Shown here: one piece after another, positions 50,806-58,018 of the stretch
Layout of the letters: every line of letters starts with the position of its first letter
How positions within the stretch are numbered: position 1 is the first letter of the stretch
Program-made: the position numbers and the translations under genes
Notes under the pieces: model-generated
Databases searched by the model: none
Told to the model about the DNA's origin: nothing
Seen by the model: only the letters and a program-made list of their open reading frames with translations
Source: Nocardioides sp.
GTDB lineage: Bacteria > Actinomycetota > Actinomycetes > Propionibacteriales > Nocardioidaceae
Length of the DNA: 58,018 nucleotides
Direction: 5' to 3'
Assembly (NCBI RefSeq): GCF_030149505.1
Contig: NZ_JASBRN010000059.1
Span: 1 to 58,018 of the forward strand

Positions 50806-52902
50806 TCAGGGTCGGGGGACCGAGGTCCCGAGCGCCGCCGCCGCCGCCGCAGCCGGCACGTCGGGGTCGAGCCGCGGCAGCTCCAGGACGAAGCGCATGC
50901 CGCCGCCCTCGCGTCGCTCCGCGCGCACGCTGCCGCCCTGCGCCTCGGCGAGCGCGTGCGTGACGGCCAGCCCCAGGCCGGTGCCGGGCAGCTGCCCCTC
51001 GCGGGCGCTGCTGGCGCGGTAGAACTTCTCGAACAGGTGCGGGAGGTCGGCCTCGGCCACGCCGATCCCGGTGTCGAGCACCTCGATCTGCACGCGGTCA
51101 CCGGCCTCCCCTACCGCCAGCCGCACCCGACCTCCGGGTGGGGTGTACTTCACGGCGTTGCCGACCAGGTTGGCCAGCATCTGGTGCAGGCGCCGCGGGT
51201 CGCAGTACGCCGTCAGGCCGCTCGGTCCGGTGTCCGCGACCTCCAGGTACACCTCGCCTGCGCGCGCGGCCGGCTCTACCTCGGCGGCGGCGTCGTGGAC
51301 GGCCGCGGCGATGCCGACCTCGGCCAACTCCACCGACACCCTGCCGGAGCGCAGCCTGGCCAGGTCGAAGAGGTCGTCGACCAGGGCCTGCATGCCCTCG
51401 ACGCGTCGCCGCATGGTCTCCAACGAGCGGGCCTGGTCGGGCGAGGGCGCCGTGAGGCCGAGCAGCTCGAGGTTGCCGCTGATGACCGCGAGCGGACCGC
51501 GCAGCTCGTGACCGGCCATCGCCACGAACTCGTCCTTGAGTCGGTTGACCTGCTCCAGCTCGTCGCGCTGCCGGCGAGCCACGTCGAGGGCGTCCTCGAG
51601 CTTGTCGGTCAGCGCGCGCCGCTCGTCGACGTTGGTGGCCACGAGGTCGAGGTAGAGGTCCTCACCCTCCCGCCGCGGCGTCCCCCGCAGCCACACCCAC
51701 CGCACGAGACCGTCGGCTCCCGGGACCTGCAGCTCGACGTTGACCGCGCGCCCCGCCCGCACCTGCGCCGCGACCACGTCCAGGGTGCGCGTGGAGACCG
51801 GGTCCAGGTCGGGACCGTCGGGCGCGCCGGTCAGGCGGGCCACGACCGGGCTCAGCAGGCCGACGGGGTCCGGTGTCGCGAAGTGGCACCAGATGCGTCC
51901 CCGGACGTCGACGCGCAGCGTGCAGAACTGGTCGTCGAGCTGCCCGATGCTGCGGGAGAACCGCGCCCGCTCGTGGCCCAGCTCCCGCGCGGTCTGCTCG
52001 GCGCGCTCCCACGCCTCGTCACGTCCCTCGCGCAACGACTCCACCAGCGTCTCGAGCTCGACCTGCGCCGCCTGACGGGCGACGTCGACCGCCTGGAGCC
52101 GTCGCCCGGCCACGAGGGCGAGCGCCACGCTGACCGTGGCGCTGCCGAGCACCATGAGGGCCAGGCCGAACACCCCGTCGTACCACCCGGCCCGCTCCCC
52201 GGCCAGGCGCAGCGACCCCAGCAACGGCAGTCCGACCAGCGCGATCGGGACCAGCATCCGCCCGACCACGGCGCCGGGGTCGCGGCCCTCGAGGAGCCAG
52301 GGCACGTAGCCTCCCGGCTGCCGCGCCAGCACGGCGACCGCGAGCAGCACCAGCACCACGGCGGTGTGCGGCGCGACCGTGGAGTAGGCGACCACGGCGT
52401 ACAGCGAGGAGACGCCGTAGGCGTAGCCCAGGACGGTCACGAAGCCGACGACGAAGGTGAGCGCCGAGAGGACCTGGGGGGTGCGGACCCTGCCGCGGTC
52501 CTGGCTCAGCAGCGCAACCGCGAGCGCCGTCAACGCGATCGCCGTGGTGATCGCCATCCGTCCCGGGAGGTTGGCACCGGCAGTGTGGGTGAAGTCGTCG
52601 ACCAGCAGCTCGTCGATGCCCAGCGAGGCGCCGCTCACGTGCTCGGCCAAGGTCGCGAGGGTCAGCACGACGACGGGCACGGGCAGCCACCGGTGCCCGG
52701 GCACCAGTCGACCTGTCGAGACCGCGAGCGCGAGCAGGCACAGGGCCGTGTTGAGCTTCATGCTCGTGAGCCCCGGCAGCACCGTCACCAGGACCTCGAC
52801 CTGCAGGACCCACCCGACCAGGACCGAGACGGCGATGGCCGCCACCACCAGTGCCAACACGCGCGACAGCCGAGCGGGGCGGTCGAGCGCGGCATCGGTC
52901 AC
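50806..52902 (-). CDS. membrane sensor histidine kinase with PAS domain
   Basis: 698 aa. N-terminal about 270 residues hold eight or so membrane helices, an uncharacterised sensor. A coiled region with two PAS-like parts follows (GLVRWVWLRGTPRREGEDLY). Then EFVAMAGHELRGPLAVISGN (H-box, phospho-His), a DHp helix, LANLVGNAVKYTPPGG (N-box) and EVLDTGIGVAEADLPHLFEK with GTGLGLAV (G boxes). GTG at 52902 is chosen for TACCGT 6 nt upstream; another GTG lies at 52989. Partner of the response regulator. Confidence 0.93.
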   Translation of the reverse strand: MTDAALDRPARLSRVLALVVAAIAVSVLVGWVLQVEVLVTVLPGLTSMKLNTALCLLALAVSTGRLVPGHRWLPVPVVVLTLATLAEHVSGASLGIDELLVDDFTHTAGANLPGRMAITTAIALTALAVALLSQDRGRVRTPQVLSALTFVVGFVTVLGYAYGVSSLYAVVAYSTVAPHTAVVLVLLAVAVLARQPGGYVPWLLEGRDPGAVVGRMLVPIALVGLPLLGSLRLAGERAGWYDGVFGLALMVLGSATVSVALALVAGRRLQAVDVARQAAQVELETLVESLREGRDEAWERAEQTARELGHERARFSRSIGQLDDQFCTLRVDVRGRIWCHFATPDPVGLLSPVVARLTGAPDGPDLDPVSTRTLDVVAAQVRAGRAVNVELQVPGADGLVRWVWLRGTPRREGEDLYLDLVATNVDERRALTDKLEDALDVARRQRDELEQVNRLKDEFVAMAGHELRGPLAVISGNLELLGLTAPSPDQARSLETMRRRVEGMQALVDDLFDLARLRSGRVSVELAEVGIAAAVHDAAAEVEPAARAGEVYLEVADTGPSGLTAYCDPRRLHQMLANLVGNAVKYTPPGGRVRLAVGEAGDRVQIEVLDTGIGVAEADLPHLFEKFYRASSAREGQLPGTGLGLAVTHALAEAQGGSVRAERREGGGMRFVLELPRLDPDVPAAAAAAALGTSVPRP

Positions 52903-53032
52903 CAGACGACGGTAGGGGTCCGGACCCGTCCCCCTCACGGGTTGCGGCGAGGTCGGGACCTTCGTCCCGTCCGCTGCCGGACGACCCACGGCAGGGGGTT
53001 TGGCGCCCCGACCCCGGCGACATCATGGGAGC

Positions 53033-53575
53033 GTGCGCCGCTCCCGTTCCGCTGCTCGTCCCCGCACCCGTGTCCTGCTGTCGGCCGGCACGGGACTCGC
53101 CGCCCTGCTGCTCGCCGGCTGCGGCGGCACCCCGGTGCTCGAGCGCGCCGACCTCGAGCGCGACGTCGCGCAGACGCTGGCCGGCCAGGTCGGCACCGAG
53201 CCCGACGTCAGCTGCCCCGGGGACCTCACCGGCACCGTCGACGAGTCGGTGCGGTGCGAGGTCACCCTCGACGGCGACCAGGTGCCGGTCGAGGTGGTGG
53301 TCACCGAGGTCGACGGCGCCGACATCGCCTACGAGGTGGCGCCCACGCTGCTGAGCACCTCGGTGGAGCAGGAGGTCTCCGCGCGCCTGGCCGAGCAGGT
53401 CGGGGTCGCCCCCGACGACGTCTCGTGCCCCGACGACCTGGTCGGCCGGGTCGGGGAGGAGCTGCGCTGCGTGCTCACCGCCGGCACCGACGAGCTCGGC
53501 GTGACCGTGACGGTCACGGAGGTCGACGGGACCGAGGTCGGTTTCGACGTGCAGGTCGACGAGGAGATCTCGTGA
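53033..53575 (+). CDS. lipoprotein with two DUF4333-type repeats
   Basis: 180 aa. Basic start and LLSAGTGLAALLLAGCGG give a lipobox (LAGC). The mature part has two about 70-aa repeats, each V-x-CP-x-DL-x-G-x-V and VRCEVTL/LRCVLTA with a matched Cys pair: first SCPGDLTGTVDESVRCEV, second SCPDDLVGRVGEELRCVL. DUF4333 is a common actinobacterial surface domain. GTG at 53033 has CATCAT 6 nt upstream. Its stop overlaps the next gene (GTGA). Confidence 0.88.
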   Translation: MRRSRSAARPRTRVLLSAGTGLAALLLAGCGGTPVLERADLERDVAQTLAGQVGTEPDVSCPGDLTGTVDESVRCEVTLDGDQVPVEVVVTEVDGADIAYEVAPTLLSTSVEQEVSARLAEQVGVAPDDVSCPDDLVGRVGEELRCVLTAGTDELGVTVTVTEVDGTEVGFDVQVDEEIS

Positions 53576-54114
53576 CCACCCCGCCGCCGGAGGTCACCGC
53601 CCTGATGCAGGGGGTCGAGCGGGCCGCCGAGGGCACGCCGTACGTCGTCACGCCGACCGCCCAGGGCTTCGACGTCTCCCTCGACGTGGTCGACGCGCAG
53701 TGGTTCGGGCTGTTCAACAAGGCCGGGCTGAGCAAGGTCTACGTGCACCACGTGGCCGTCCCCGCCCCCGGCACCTACACGATCACCGACGACGCGCGCA
53801 GCGTGGAGTGGGTGGCCGGGACGCCTCGGGTCGCGGCCACCGCCGAGCGCCAGTACGGGCGGGTCAAGGAGCTCGGGGCGCAGAAGGTCTGGGCCTTCGA
53901 CGAGCAGGGCCGCTTCGGCGTCCAGGCCGACTTCCGCTTCGGCTCCGAGGAGGGCCGCGACCTGGTCACCGGCGTGGCCCAGCAGCTCGGGCTGGAGCTG
54001 CGGCGTGGTGGCGCGGAGCGGGTCGGCCTGTGGGCCGCAGGCCTGGTCGGCGTCGGGGCGGTCGTCGGGCTCGTGCTGACCGTGGTCCTCGCCCTGACCG
54101 GCTACTTCGGCTGA
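53572..54114 (+). CDS. membrane-anchored protein of the lipoprotein pair
   Basis: 180 aa. N-terminal about 145 residues are soluble, with VTPTAQGFDVSLDVVDAQWFGLFNKAGLSKVY, EWVAGTPRVAATAERQYGRV and RFGVQADFRFGSEEGRDLV. A single C-terminal helix LWAAGLVGVGAVVGLVLTVVLALTGYFG anchors it. No known family. Overlaps the DUF4333 lipoprotein start-to-stop by GTGA, so the pair is an operon. Its end overlaps the convergent gene by 13 bp. Confidence 0.82.
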   Translation: MTTPPPEVTALMQGVERAAEGTPYVVTPTAQGFDVSLDVVDAQWFGLFNKAGLSKVYVHHVAVPAPGTYTITDDARSVEWVAGTPRVAATAERQYGRVKELGAQKVWAFDEQGRFGVQADFRFGSEEGRDLVTGVAQQLGLELRRGGAERVGLWAAGLVGVGAVVGLVLTVVLALTGYFG

Positions 54115-54632
54115 GGCTCGGCCTGCGACCCGGGCTGCTGCGGGACCACCTCGACGGTGGCCATGAAGGCCTGGAACTCCGGCACCATCTGCTCCCACTG
54201 CGCGAAGGTGCAGGTCAGGGTGTAGATCATCACGACCCTGCGGGCGGAGTCCTCGACGTCCACCAGCCCCTGCACGACCTGGGCCTGGCGGAGGTCCTGG
54301 CGGCGCCCCTCGACCGTGGCGACGGCCCCGACGGCCTGGGTGAGCGCCGGTGCGTGCTCAGTGCCCAGCGACCGGCGCTGCAGCAGCTCGACCTCCTCGG
54401 CGCCCTCGGCGCGCAGCTTCTCGACCGACTCGTCGGCGATCTGCTCCAGGCTGGCGGCGTCGCCGCGCCACCCGCCGGAGACGGTGATCGTGGGGTGGTA
54501 CTCCCCCGCAGCCCCGCCCCGGAGGGCCAGGAAGGCGGCGTTGCGGACGCCGAGCGACTCCGGGTCCACCGGCGTCCACGCCTCGTCGGGCAGCGCGAAG
54601 CGCACCGGCAGGGGCAGGGTCGAGCTGCTCAC
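54102..54632 (-). CDS. LpqN/DcrB-like protein in ESX-like cassette
   Basis: 176 aa. No signal peptide. FALPDEAWTPVDPESLGV and then AFLALRG and PTITVSGGWRGDAA resemble the LpqN/DUF1795 fold; later parts are ALTQAVGAVATVEGRRQDLRQ and VVMIYTLTCTFAQWEQMVPEFQ. In actinobacteria such proteins accompany type VII substrates. The GTG at 54632 overlaps the stop of the T7SS-like gene (GTGA). It could be a chaperone or an immunity protein (inference). Confidence 0.75.
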   Translation of the reverse strand: MSSSTLPLPVRFALPDEAWTPVDPESLGVRNAAFLALRGGAAGEYHPTITVSGGWRGDAASLEQIADESVEKLRAEGAEEVELLQRRSLGTEHAPALTQAVGAVATVEGRRQDLRQAQVVQGLVDVEDSARRVVMIYTLTCTFAQWEQMVPEFQAFMATVEVVPQQPGSQAEPQPK

Positions 54633-55960
54633 AGGAGGTCTCCGATCGCGTCGATGATGTCGCCGCCGGTCTCCATGACCTCGCCCGGGTCGATGGTGAT
54701 CGAGCCGCTGATCTTGCCGCCGAGGCCCCACGCCACGCCGCCGGAGCCGCCGATCTCGATCTTGCCGTCGCGGTAGCCGAGATCGAGGTCACCCGCGATC
54801 CCGGCACCGGCCCAGCCCTCGACCGAGGCCTCGCCGCCGATGCCCCCGAGGTCGGCCTGGCCACCGATCTCGGCGCGCGCTCCGGCGAAGAGCTCGCCGC
54901 CGGCGTGCACGCCGGTGGGCCCGAGGGTCAGGTCCCCCTCGGCGCGGGCCTCGGCGCTGGCGCTGCCGCTGACCTCCCCGCTGAGGTAGCCGTACTCCCC
55001 GCCCGCCGTGCCCTCGGCCCCGAAGAGCGTGAAGGCGCCGTGGCCGTGCGCGACCAGGCCGTTGGCGTCGATCCGGCCCCCGGCTGCCCCGTCGAGACCC
55101 ACCGCCCGCAGCGACCCGTCGGCGTGGACCCGCACGTCGCCCCAGTAGTCCTCGACCGACCCGTCGGCGCCCCAGAGGTACATCTCGCCCTCGACCTTGC
55201 CGAAGTTGATCGCGAACGGGCTGCTCGGGAGGCCGCCGTCGTACGTCCCGTCGGGACCGTGCGCGGGGTTGCGCCCGAAGGTGTCCTGCCAGTCGCCCCA
55301 GTCGATGCTCGGACCCTCGGCGCTGCCGGACATGCCAGGACCGCTCGAGCCCTCGGTCCGCGCACCGGGCAGACCACCCAGCGCGCGCACAGCGGCCGTG
55401 CCGGCCTCGTCGAGCGCCTCCCGGGCCTCGGCGAGGATCTCCTCGGCCTCCCGGCGCAGCGACTCCCCCGGGTCGACGAAGGGTCCCGGCCGGGACGGCC
55501 CGATCGAGGGGACCACCGGCCCACCGCCGTACGTCGGCACGCAGACCTGGCGGCTGACATAGCTGTTGTAGGCCTCGACGGCCTCGTTGTGCTGCTGGAC
55601 GGCCGCGCGGGTGGCCTCCTCACCCCGCTCCCACGTGGCGATCGCGTCGGCGGCGCGGCTCTGCGCGGTGGTGAGCGCCTCGGCGTACGTCGTCAGCGTC
55701 TCGGCGGTGGTGCGCAGGACGCCCGCGTAGGCGGTCCACTTCTCCTGCTCGGCCGCGCGGGCGGCGGCGTACGCCGGCTGGCCCCAGCCCCCGCTCCAGC
55801 CCGCGATGGCGATGCCGTCGACGTCGCGGGCCAGCCGCTCGACCCGGGTGGCCTCGTCGGCCAGCGTCGTGGCGTTGGTGCGGACCGAGCCGGGGTCGCC
55901 CTGGACCAGCTCGGCGGGGTCGCTCGTGCTCCCGAGCACCGCGCCGTCGGGGAGCGTCAC
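54629..55960 (-). CDS. type VII-like secreted protein with Gly-rich C-terminal domain
   Basis: 443 aa. N-terminal two-helix WXG-like section (about 1-160): RTNATTLADEATRVERLARDV, GWSGGWGQPAYAAARAAEQE (WSG turn) and SRAADAIATWERGEEATRA. A linker to about 250, then the Gly-rich domain: about 270-443 repeats such as GGEYGYLSGEVSGSASAEA, HAGGELFAGARAEIGGQADL and YRDGKIEIGGSGGVAWGLGG, ending METGGDIIDAIGDLL. Such beta-helix-like tails occur in actinobacterial T7SS substrates. The start GTG overlaps the stop of the small upstream gene (GTGA). Confidence 0.85.
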   Translation of the reverse strand: MTLPDGAVLGSTSDPAELVQGDPGSVRTNATTLADEATRVERLARDVDGIAIAGWSGGWGQPAYAAARAAEQEKWTAYAGVLRTTAETLTTYAEALTTAQSRAADAIATWERGEEATRAAVQQHNEAVEAYNSYVSRQVCVPTYGGGPVVPSIGPSRPGPFVDPGESLRREAEEILAEAREALDEAGTAAVRALGGLPGARTEGSSGPGMSGSAEGPSIDWGDWQDTFGRNPAHGPDGTYDGGLPSSPFAINFGKVEGEMYLWGADGSVEDYWGDVRVHADGSLRAVGLDGAAGGRIDANGLVAHGHGAFTLFGAEGTAGGEYGYLSGEVSGSASAEARAEGDLTLGPTGVHAGGELFAGARAEIGGQADLGGIGGEASVEGWAGAGIAGDLDLGYRDGKIEIGGSGGVAWGLGGKISGSITIDPGEVMETGGDIIDAIGDLL

Positions 55961-56355
55961 GGGGTGCCGCCCGCGGGAGCGGTGGGCCCCGTGGAGCCGC
56001 TCGGGCTCGGGGGCCCGAGGACGGGGCCCTGGCCGGGTGTGAGGAACGGGCTGAGCGGGTCGAGGAACGGGGAGGGGCGCCGGAACATCTCGGCCACCCC
56101 GTCGTCGGTGCTCTCGTAATGGGTGGCCGCCGTCGCCAGGTCGTCGGCCAGGTCGACCGCGCCGTCGTGCAGCGCGCGGCTGGCCTCGGTGCACTGCTCG
56201 GCCACCGCCCCCAGCCACGCAGCGAGCTCGACGTGCCCGAGGCTCTCGGGGGTCCGGTGGGTCAGGCAGATCGAGCCCGGGCCGAGCTCCTCGGCGACGG
56301 CACGGTAGTCGCCGGACGCGGCGCGCAGCTCCTCGACGAGCACCTCGTAGGTCAT
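55957..56355 (-). CDS. EspC/WXG100-like small secreted-protein partner
   Basis: 132 aa. Two helices (about 1-50 and 55-90): EVLVEELRAASGDYRAVAEELG and LAAWLGAVAEQCTEASRALHDGAVDLADDLATAATHYESTDDG, followed by a Pro/Ser-rich tail ending PAGGTP. The tail of the helical pair with YxxxD (HYESTDD) resembles the YxxxD/E export signal of ESX substrates. ATG at 56355. First gene of a three-gene operon in which each gene overlaps the next by GTGA. No ESX machine genes are within the window. Confidence 0.82.
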   Translation of the reverse strand: MTYEVLVEELRAASGDYRAVAEELGPGSICLTHRTPESLGHVELAAWLGAVAEQCTEASRALHDGAVDLADDLATAATHYESTDDGVAEMFRRPSPFLDPLSPFLTPGQGPVLGPPSPSGSTGPTAPAGGTP

Positions 56356-56517
56356 CGACGTCTCCCCAGGTCGTCCCTGCGCACGCCTTTACCCTGCACC
56401 AGCTCCCGGGAAACCGCATGCCCCGGCGTCGCGCCACGCTGTTCCGGGGCGACCTCCCGGGGGTCCGACTCGTGGCCCCTGTCTCTCCCCGGGCCAGCGA
56501 ACCGCCAGGATGCGCAG

Positions 56518-57336
56518 GTGCGAGAGATGAACGGCCGCGTGGCCGTGGTGACCGGAGCGGGCGGCGGGATCGGCCGTGAGATCGCCCTCGGGCTGGCTCG
56601 GCGCGGCGTGCAGGTCGCGTGCGCCGACGTACGCCGCGAGGGGGCCGAGGAGACCGCGCGCCTGGTGCGCAGCACCGGCGGCGTGCTCGCGAGCACGCAC
56701 GTCGTGGACGTCTCCTCCGCCGAGCAGGTCAGGGGCCTGGCCGACGCGGTGGTCGCCGAGCACGGCGCCTGCCACGTGCTGGTCAACAACGCCGGCGTGA
56801 CCTCCGCGGGCTCCTTCGAGAAGGAGACCCTCGAGGACATCCACTGGATCATGGACATCAACGTGTGGGGCGTGGTCCACGGCTGCCACGCGTTCCTGCC
56901 GGTGCTGCGGCAGCAGGACGAGGCGCACATCGTCAACATGGCCAGCATGGTCGGGCTGCTCGGACTGCCCCACAACGCGGTCTACGCGATGACCAAGGGT
57001 GCGGTGCGCTCCTTCTCCGAGGCCCTCCGCGGCGAGCTGGTCGGGTCCCCCATCGGGCTGACCACCGTGTTCCCCGGCGCCCACCGCACCGGCATCACCG
57101 AGTCGGCGCGGGGCTCGCAGCGCGCGCTGCTCCAGGACATGGGCCGCCACCGGATGGCCTCGGTGATGATGCGCTCGCCGGCCAAGCTGGCCGAGCAGGT
57201 CGTGACCGCGATCGAGAAGGACAGGGCCCGGGTGGTCGGCGGCGTCGACGCTCGCGCCCTGGACGTCTGGTCGCGCCTGGCCCCGGGCCGCACCGGTCCG
57301 CTCGGGCGGCTCACCGGACGCGCCGACCGCGGATAG
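56518..57336 (+). CDS. short-chain dehydrogenase/reductase
   Basis: 272 aa. VAVVTGAGGGIGREIALGL, then CADVRREGAEETARLV, LVNNAGVTSAG, NMASMVGLLGLPHNAVYAMTK (catalytic Ser, Tyr, Lys) and FPGAHRTGI. Asp in CADVR suggests NAD. Substrate unknown; hydrophobic substrates are likely. GTG at 56518 has AGGA 7 nt upstream; an in-frame ATG lies at 56527. The TAG stop is directly followed by a 52-bp palindromic element. Confidence 0.92.
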   Translation: MREMNGRVAVVTGAGGGIGREIALGLARRGVQVACADVRREGAEETARLVRSTGGVLASTHVVDVSSAEQVRGLADAVVAEHGACHVLVNNAGVTSAGSFEKETLEDIHWIMDINVWGVVHGCHAFLPVLRQQDEAHIVNMASMVGLLGLPHNAVYAMTKGAVRSFSEALRGELVGSPIGLTTVFPGAHRTGITESARGSQRALLQDMGRHRMASVMMRSPAKLAEQVVTAIEKDRARVVGGVDARALDVWSRLAPGRTGPLGRLTGRADRG

Positions 57337-57388
57337 TCCGCACGATTTCTCACCCTCAGCTCGCACTGAGGGTGGGATCGCGTTCGGA
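57337..57388. repeat. 52-bp TCCG...CGGA palindromic element (copy 3)
   Basis: Begins in the base after the SDR TAG stop: TCCGCACGATTTCTCACCCT ... ACTGAGGGTGGGATCGCGTTCGGA-type, 52 bp. Shares 41 of 52 positions with 41130. Inverted arms TCCGCACGAT/ATCGCGTTCGGA and CACCCTCAG/CTGAGGGTG. May end the SDR transcript. Confidence 0.85.
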
Positions 57389-57419
57389 GCACACCACCGC
57401 GACCCATGACAAGGGCGAC

Positions 57420-57433
57420 TAGAACGTGTTCTC
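57420..57433. promoter_or_regulatory. KstR-like operator 3
   Basis: TAGAACGTGTTCTC fits TNNAACNNGTTNNA except the last base and holds the AGAACGTGTTCT core. 31 bp before the ATG of the DapB-like gene. Confidence 0.68.
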
Positions 57434-57464
57434 ATGCGGCGGGGGCCAGCGTCGAAGGAGAACG

Positions 57465-58018
57465 ATGACGATCCGCGTGGTGCAGTGGGCGACCGGTGGC
57501 GTGGGCAGGGCGGCGATCGAGGCCGTGCTCGCCCACCCCGACCTCGAGCTGGTCGGGGTGTGGGTGCACTCCGAGGCCAAGCACGGCAAGGACGCCGGCG
57601 AGCTGGTCGGTCGTGAGCCGATCGGGGTCCTGGCCACCACCAGCAAGGAGGAGATCCTCGCCCTCGACGCCGACTGCGTGGTCTACAGCCCGCTGCTGCC
57701 CGACGAGTCCGAGGTCGCCGCGCTGCTGCGGTCGGGGAAGAACGTCGTCACGCCGGTCGGCTGGGTCTACCCCCGTCCCGGCACCACGGACGCGGTCGAC
57801 GCCGCGTGCGCCGAGGGCGGCACGACGCTCCACGGCACCGGCATCCACCCCGGCGGGATCACCGAGCGCTTCCCGCTCATGGTGTCGGCGCTCTCGCGCG
57901 ACATCACCCACGTTCGCGCGGAGGAGTTCTCCGACATCCGCACCTACGGCGCGCCGCAGGTGATCGCCGACATCATGTTGTTCGGCAAGACGGTCGAGGA
58001 GGCGCGAGCCAGCATCAT
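57465..58018 (+). CDS. DapB-like NAD(P)-dependent reductase / amine dehydrogenase (partial)
   Basis: 184 residues are seen; the gene runs off the right edge. TIRVVQWATGGVGRAAIEAVLAHPDLELVGVWVHS (residues 2-36) is the Rossmann fold with GGVGR, as in dihydrodipicolinate reductase N-termini and 2,4-diaminopentanoate dehydrogenase-type proteins; DCVVYSPLLPDE and TLHGTGIHPGGITERFP follow. Relatives in Mycobacterium occur in steroid and lipid regions. AAGGAG is 5 nt before the ATG, and a KstR-like site lies 31 bp upstream. Confidence 0.85.
   Translation, partial: MTIRVVQWATGGVGRAAIEAVLAHPDLELVGVWVHSEAKHGKDAGELVGREPIGVLATTSKEEILALDADCVVYSPLLPDESEVAALLRSGKNVVTPVGWVYPRPGTTDAVDAACAEGGTTLHGTGIHPGGITERFPLMVSALSRDITHVRAEEFSDIRTYGAPQVIADIMLFGKTVEEARASI

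Overview
The window is ordinary chromosomal DNA of a very high-GC actinobacterium, most likely Nocardioides or a close relative in the Nocardioidaceae. The evidence is strong G/C bias at third codon positions, many GTG starts, GTGA stop-start overlaps, many genes with a TAGCCT-like -10 box only 6-7 nt before the start codon (leaderless genes), and families such as DisA/RadA, Zur with alternative ribosomal proteins, and several TetR-linked acyl-CoA dehydrogenases. I see no rRNA, insertion sequence, prophage or CRISPR array. There are four tRNA genes (Asp, two Glu, Phe).

Layout. 0.1-3.8 kb: minus-strand cluster of a Ppx/GppA phosphatase, a TIM-barrel isomerase, proline dehydrogenase and ProC. 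3.9-6.2 kb: Cys-rich protein, glyoxalase-like protein, methyltransferase. 6.2-10.1 kb: LacI regulator, RadA, DisA. 10.2-14.3 kb: acyl-CoA dehydrogenase and phosphotransferase with a TetR regulator and operator, then a FUSC-type exporter. 14.4-17.5 kb: two tandem small Cys-rich proteins, a TauE/SafE permease and a rhodanese/persulfide-dioxygenase fusion. 17.5-24.2 kb: acyl-CoA dehydrogenase with divergent TetR, a low-complexity membrane protein, a thioesterase and type II NADH dehydrogenase. 24.5-32.3 kb: HATPase protein, paired FluC channels, a mini-metalloprotease, tRNAs, a DoxX protein, a second LacI and an M20 peptidase. 32.5-37 kb: secreted nuclease-fold protein, SDR, HU, then the zinc locus (Zur box, rpmE2, CobW-like gene, rpmF, zur). 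37.8-41 kb: CstR-like repressor, DUF302, MMPL transporter, DUF2892. 42-50 kb: siderophore-interacting flavoprotein, acyl-CoA dehydrogenase, CapA-M15 fusion, secreted beta-propeller, YihY, BASS-family transporter. 50-58 kb: two-component system, lipoprotein and membrane protein pair, an ESX/type VII-like secreted cassette, an SDR and a partial DapB-like reductase.

How the genes work together. Three regulons can be read from DNA sites. (1) AACCCCC-N2-GGGGGTT double operators lie upstream of both the persulfide dioxygenase/TauE operon and the DUF302-cstR/MMPL divergon, 21 kb apart; this suggests one CstR persulfide-stress regulon. (2) A Zur box precedes the zinc-free ribosomal protein operon next to zur. 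(3) AGAACGTGTTCT palindromes close to the KstR motif precede a thioesterase, a bile-acid/sodium-symporter-family gene and the DapB-like reductase; this suggests steroid or lipid control.

The least explained signals are intergenic. One is a family of three 52-bp palindromic elements (TCCG...CGGA) at 10.1, 41.1 and 57.3 kb. The second is a 22-bp-period tandem repeat at three other intergenic sites (30.6, 41.9, 43.0 kb). The third is a 100-bp element with perfect 20-bp inverted ends beside tRNA-Phe. The ESX-like cassette at 54.1-56.4 kb is the best candidate for a poorly described protein system.
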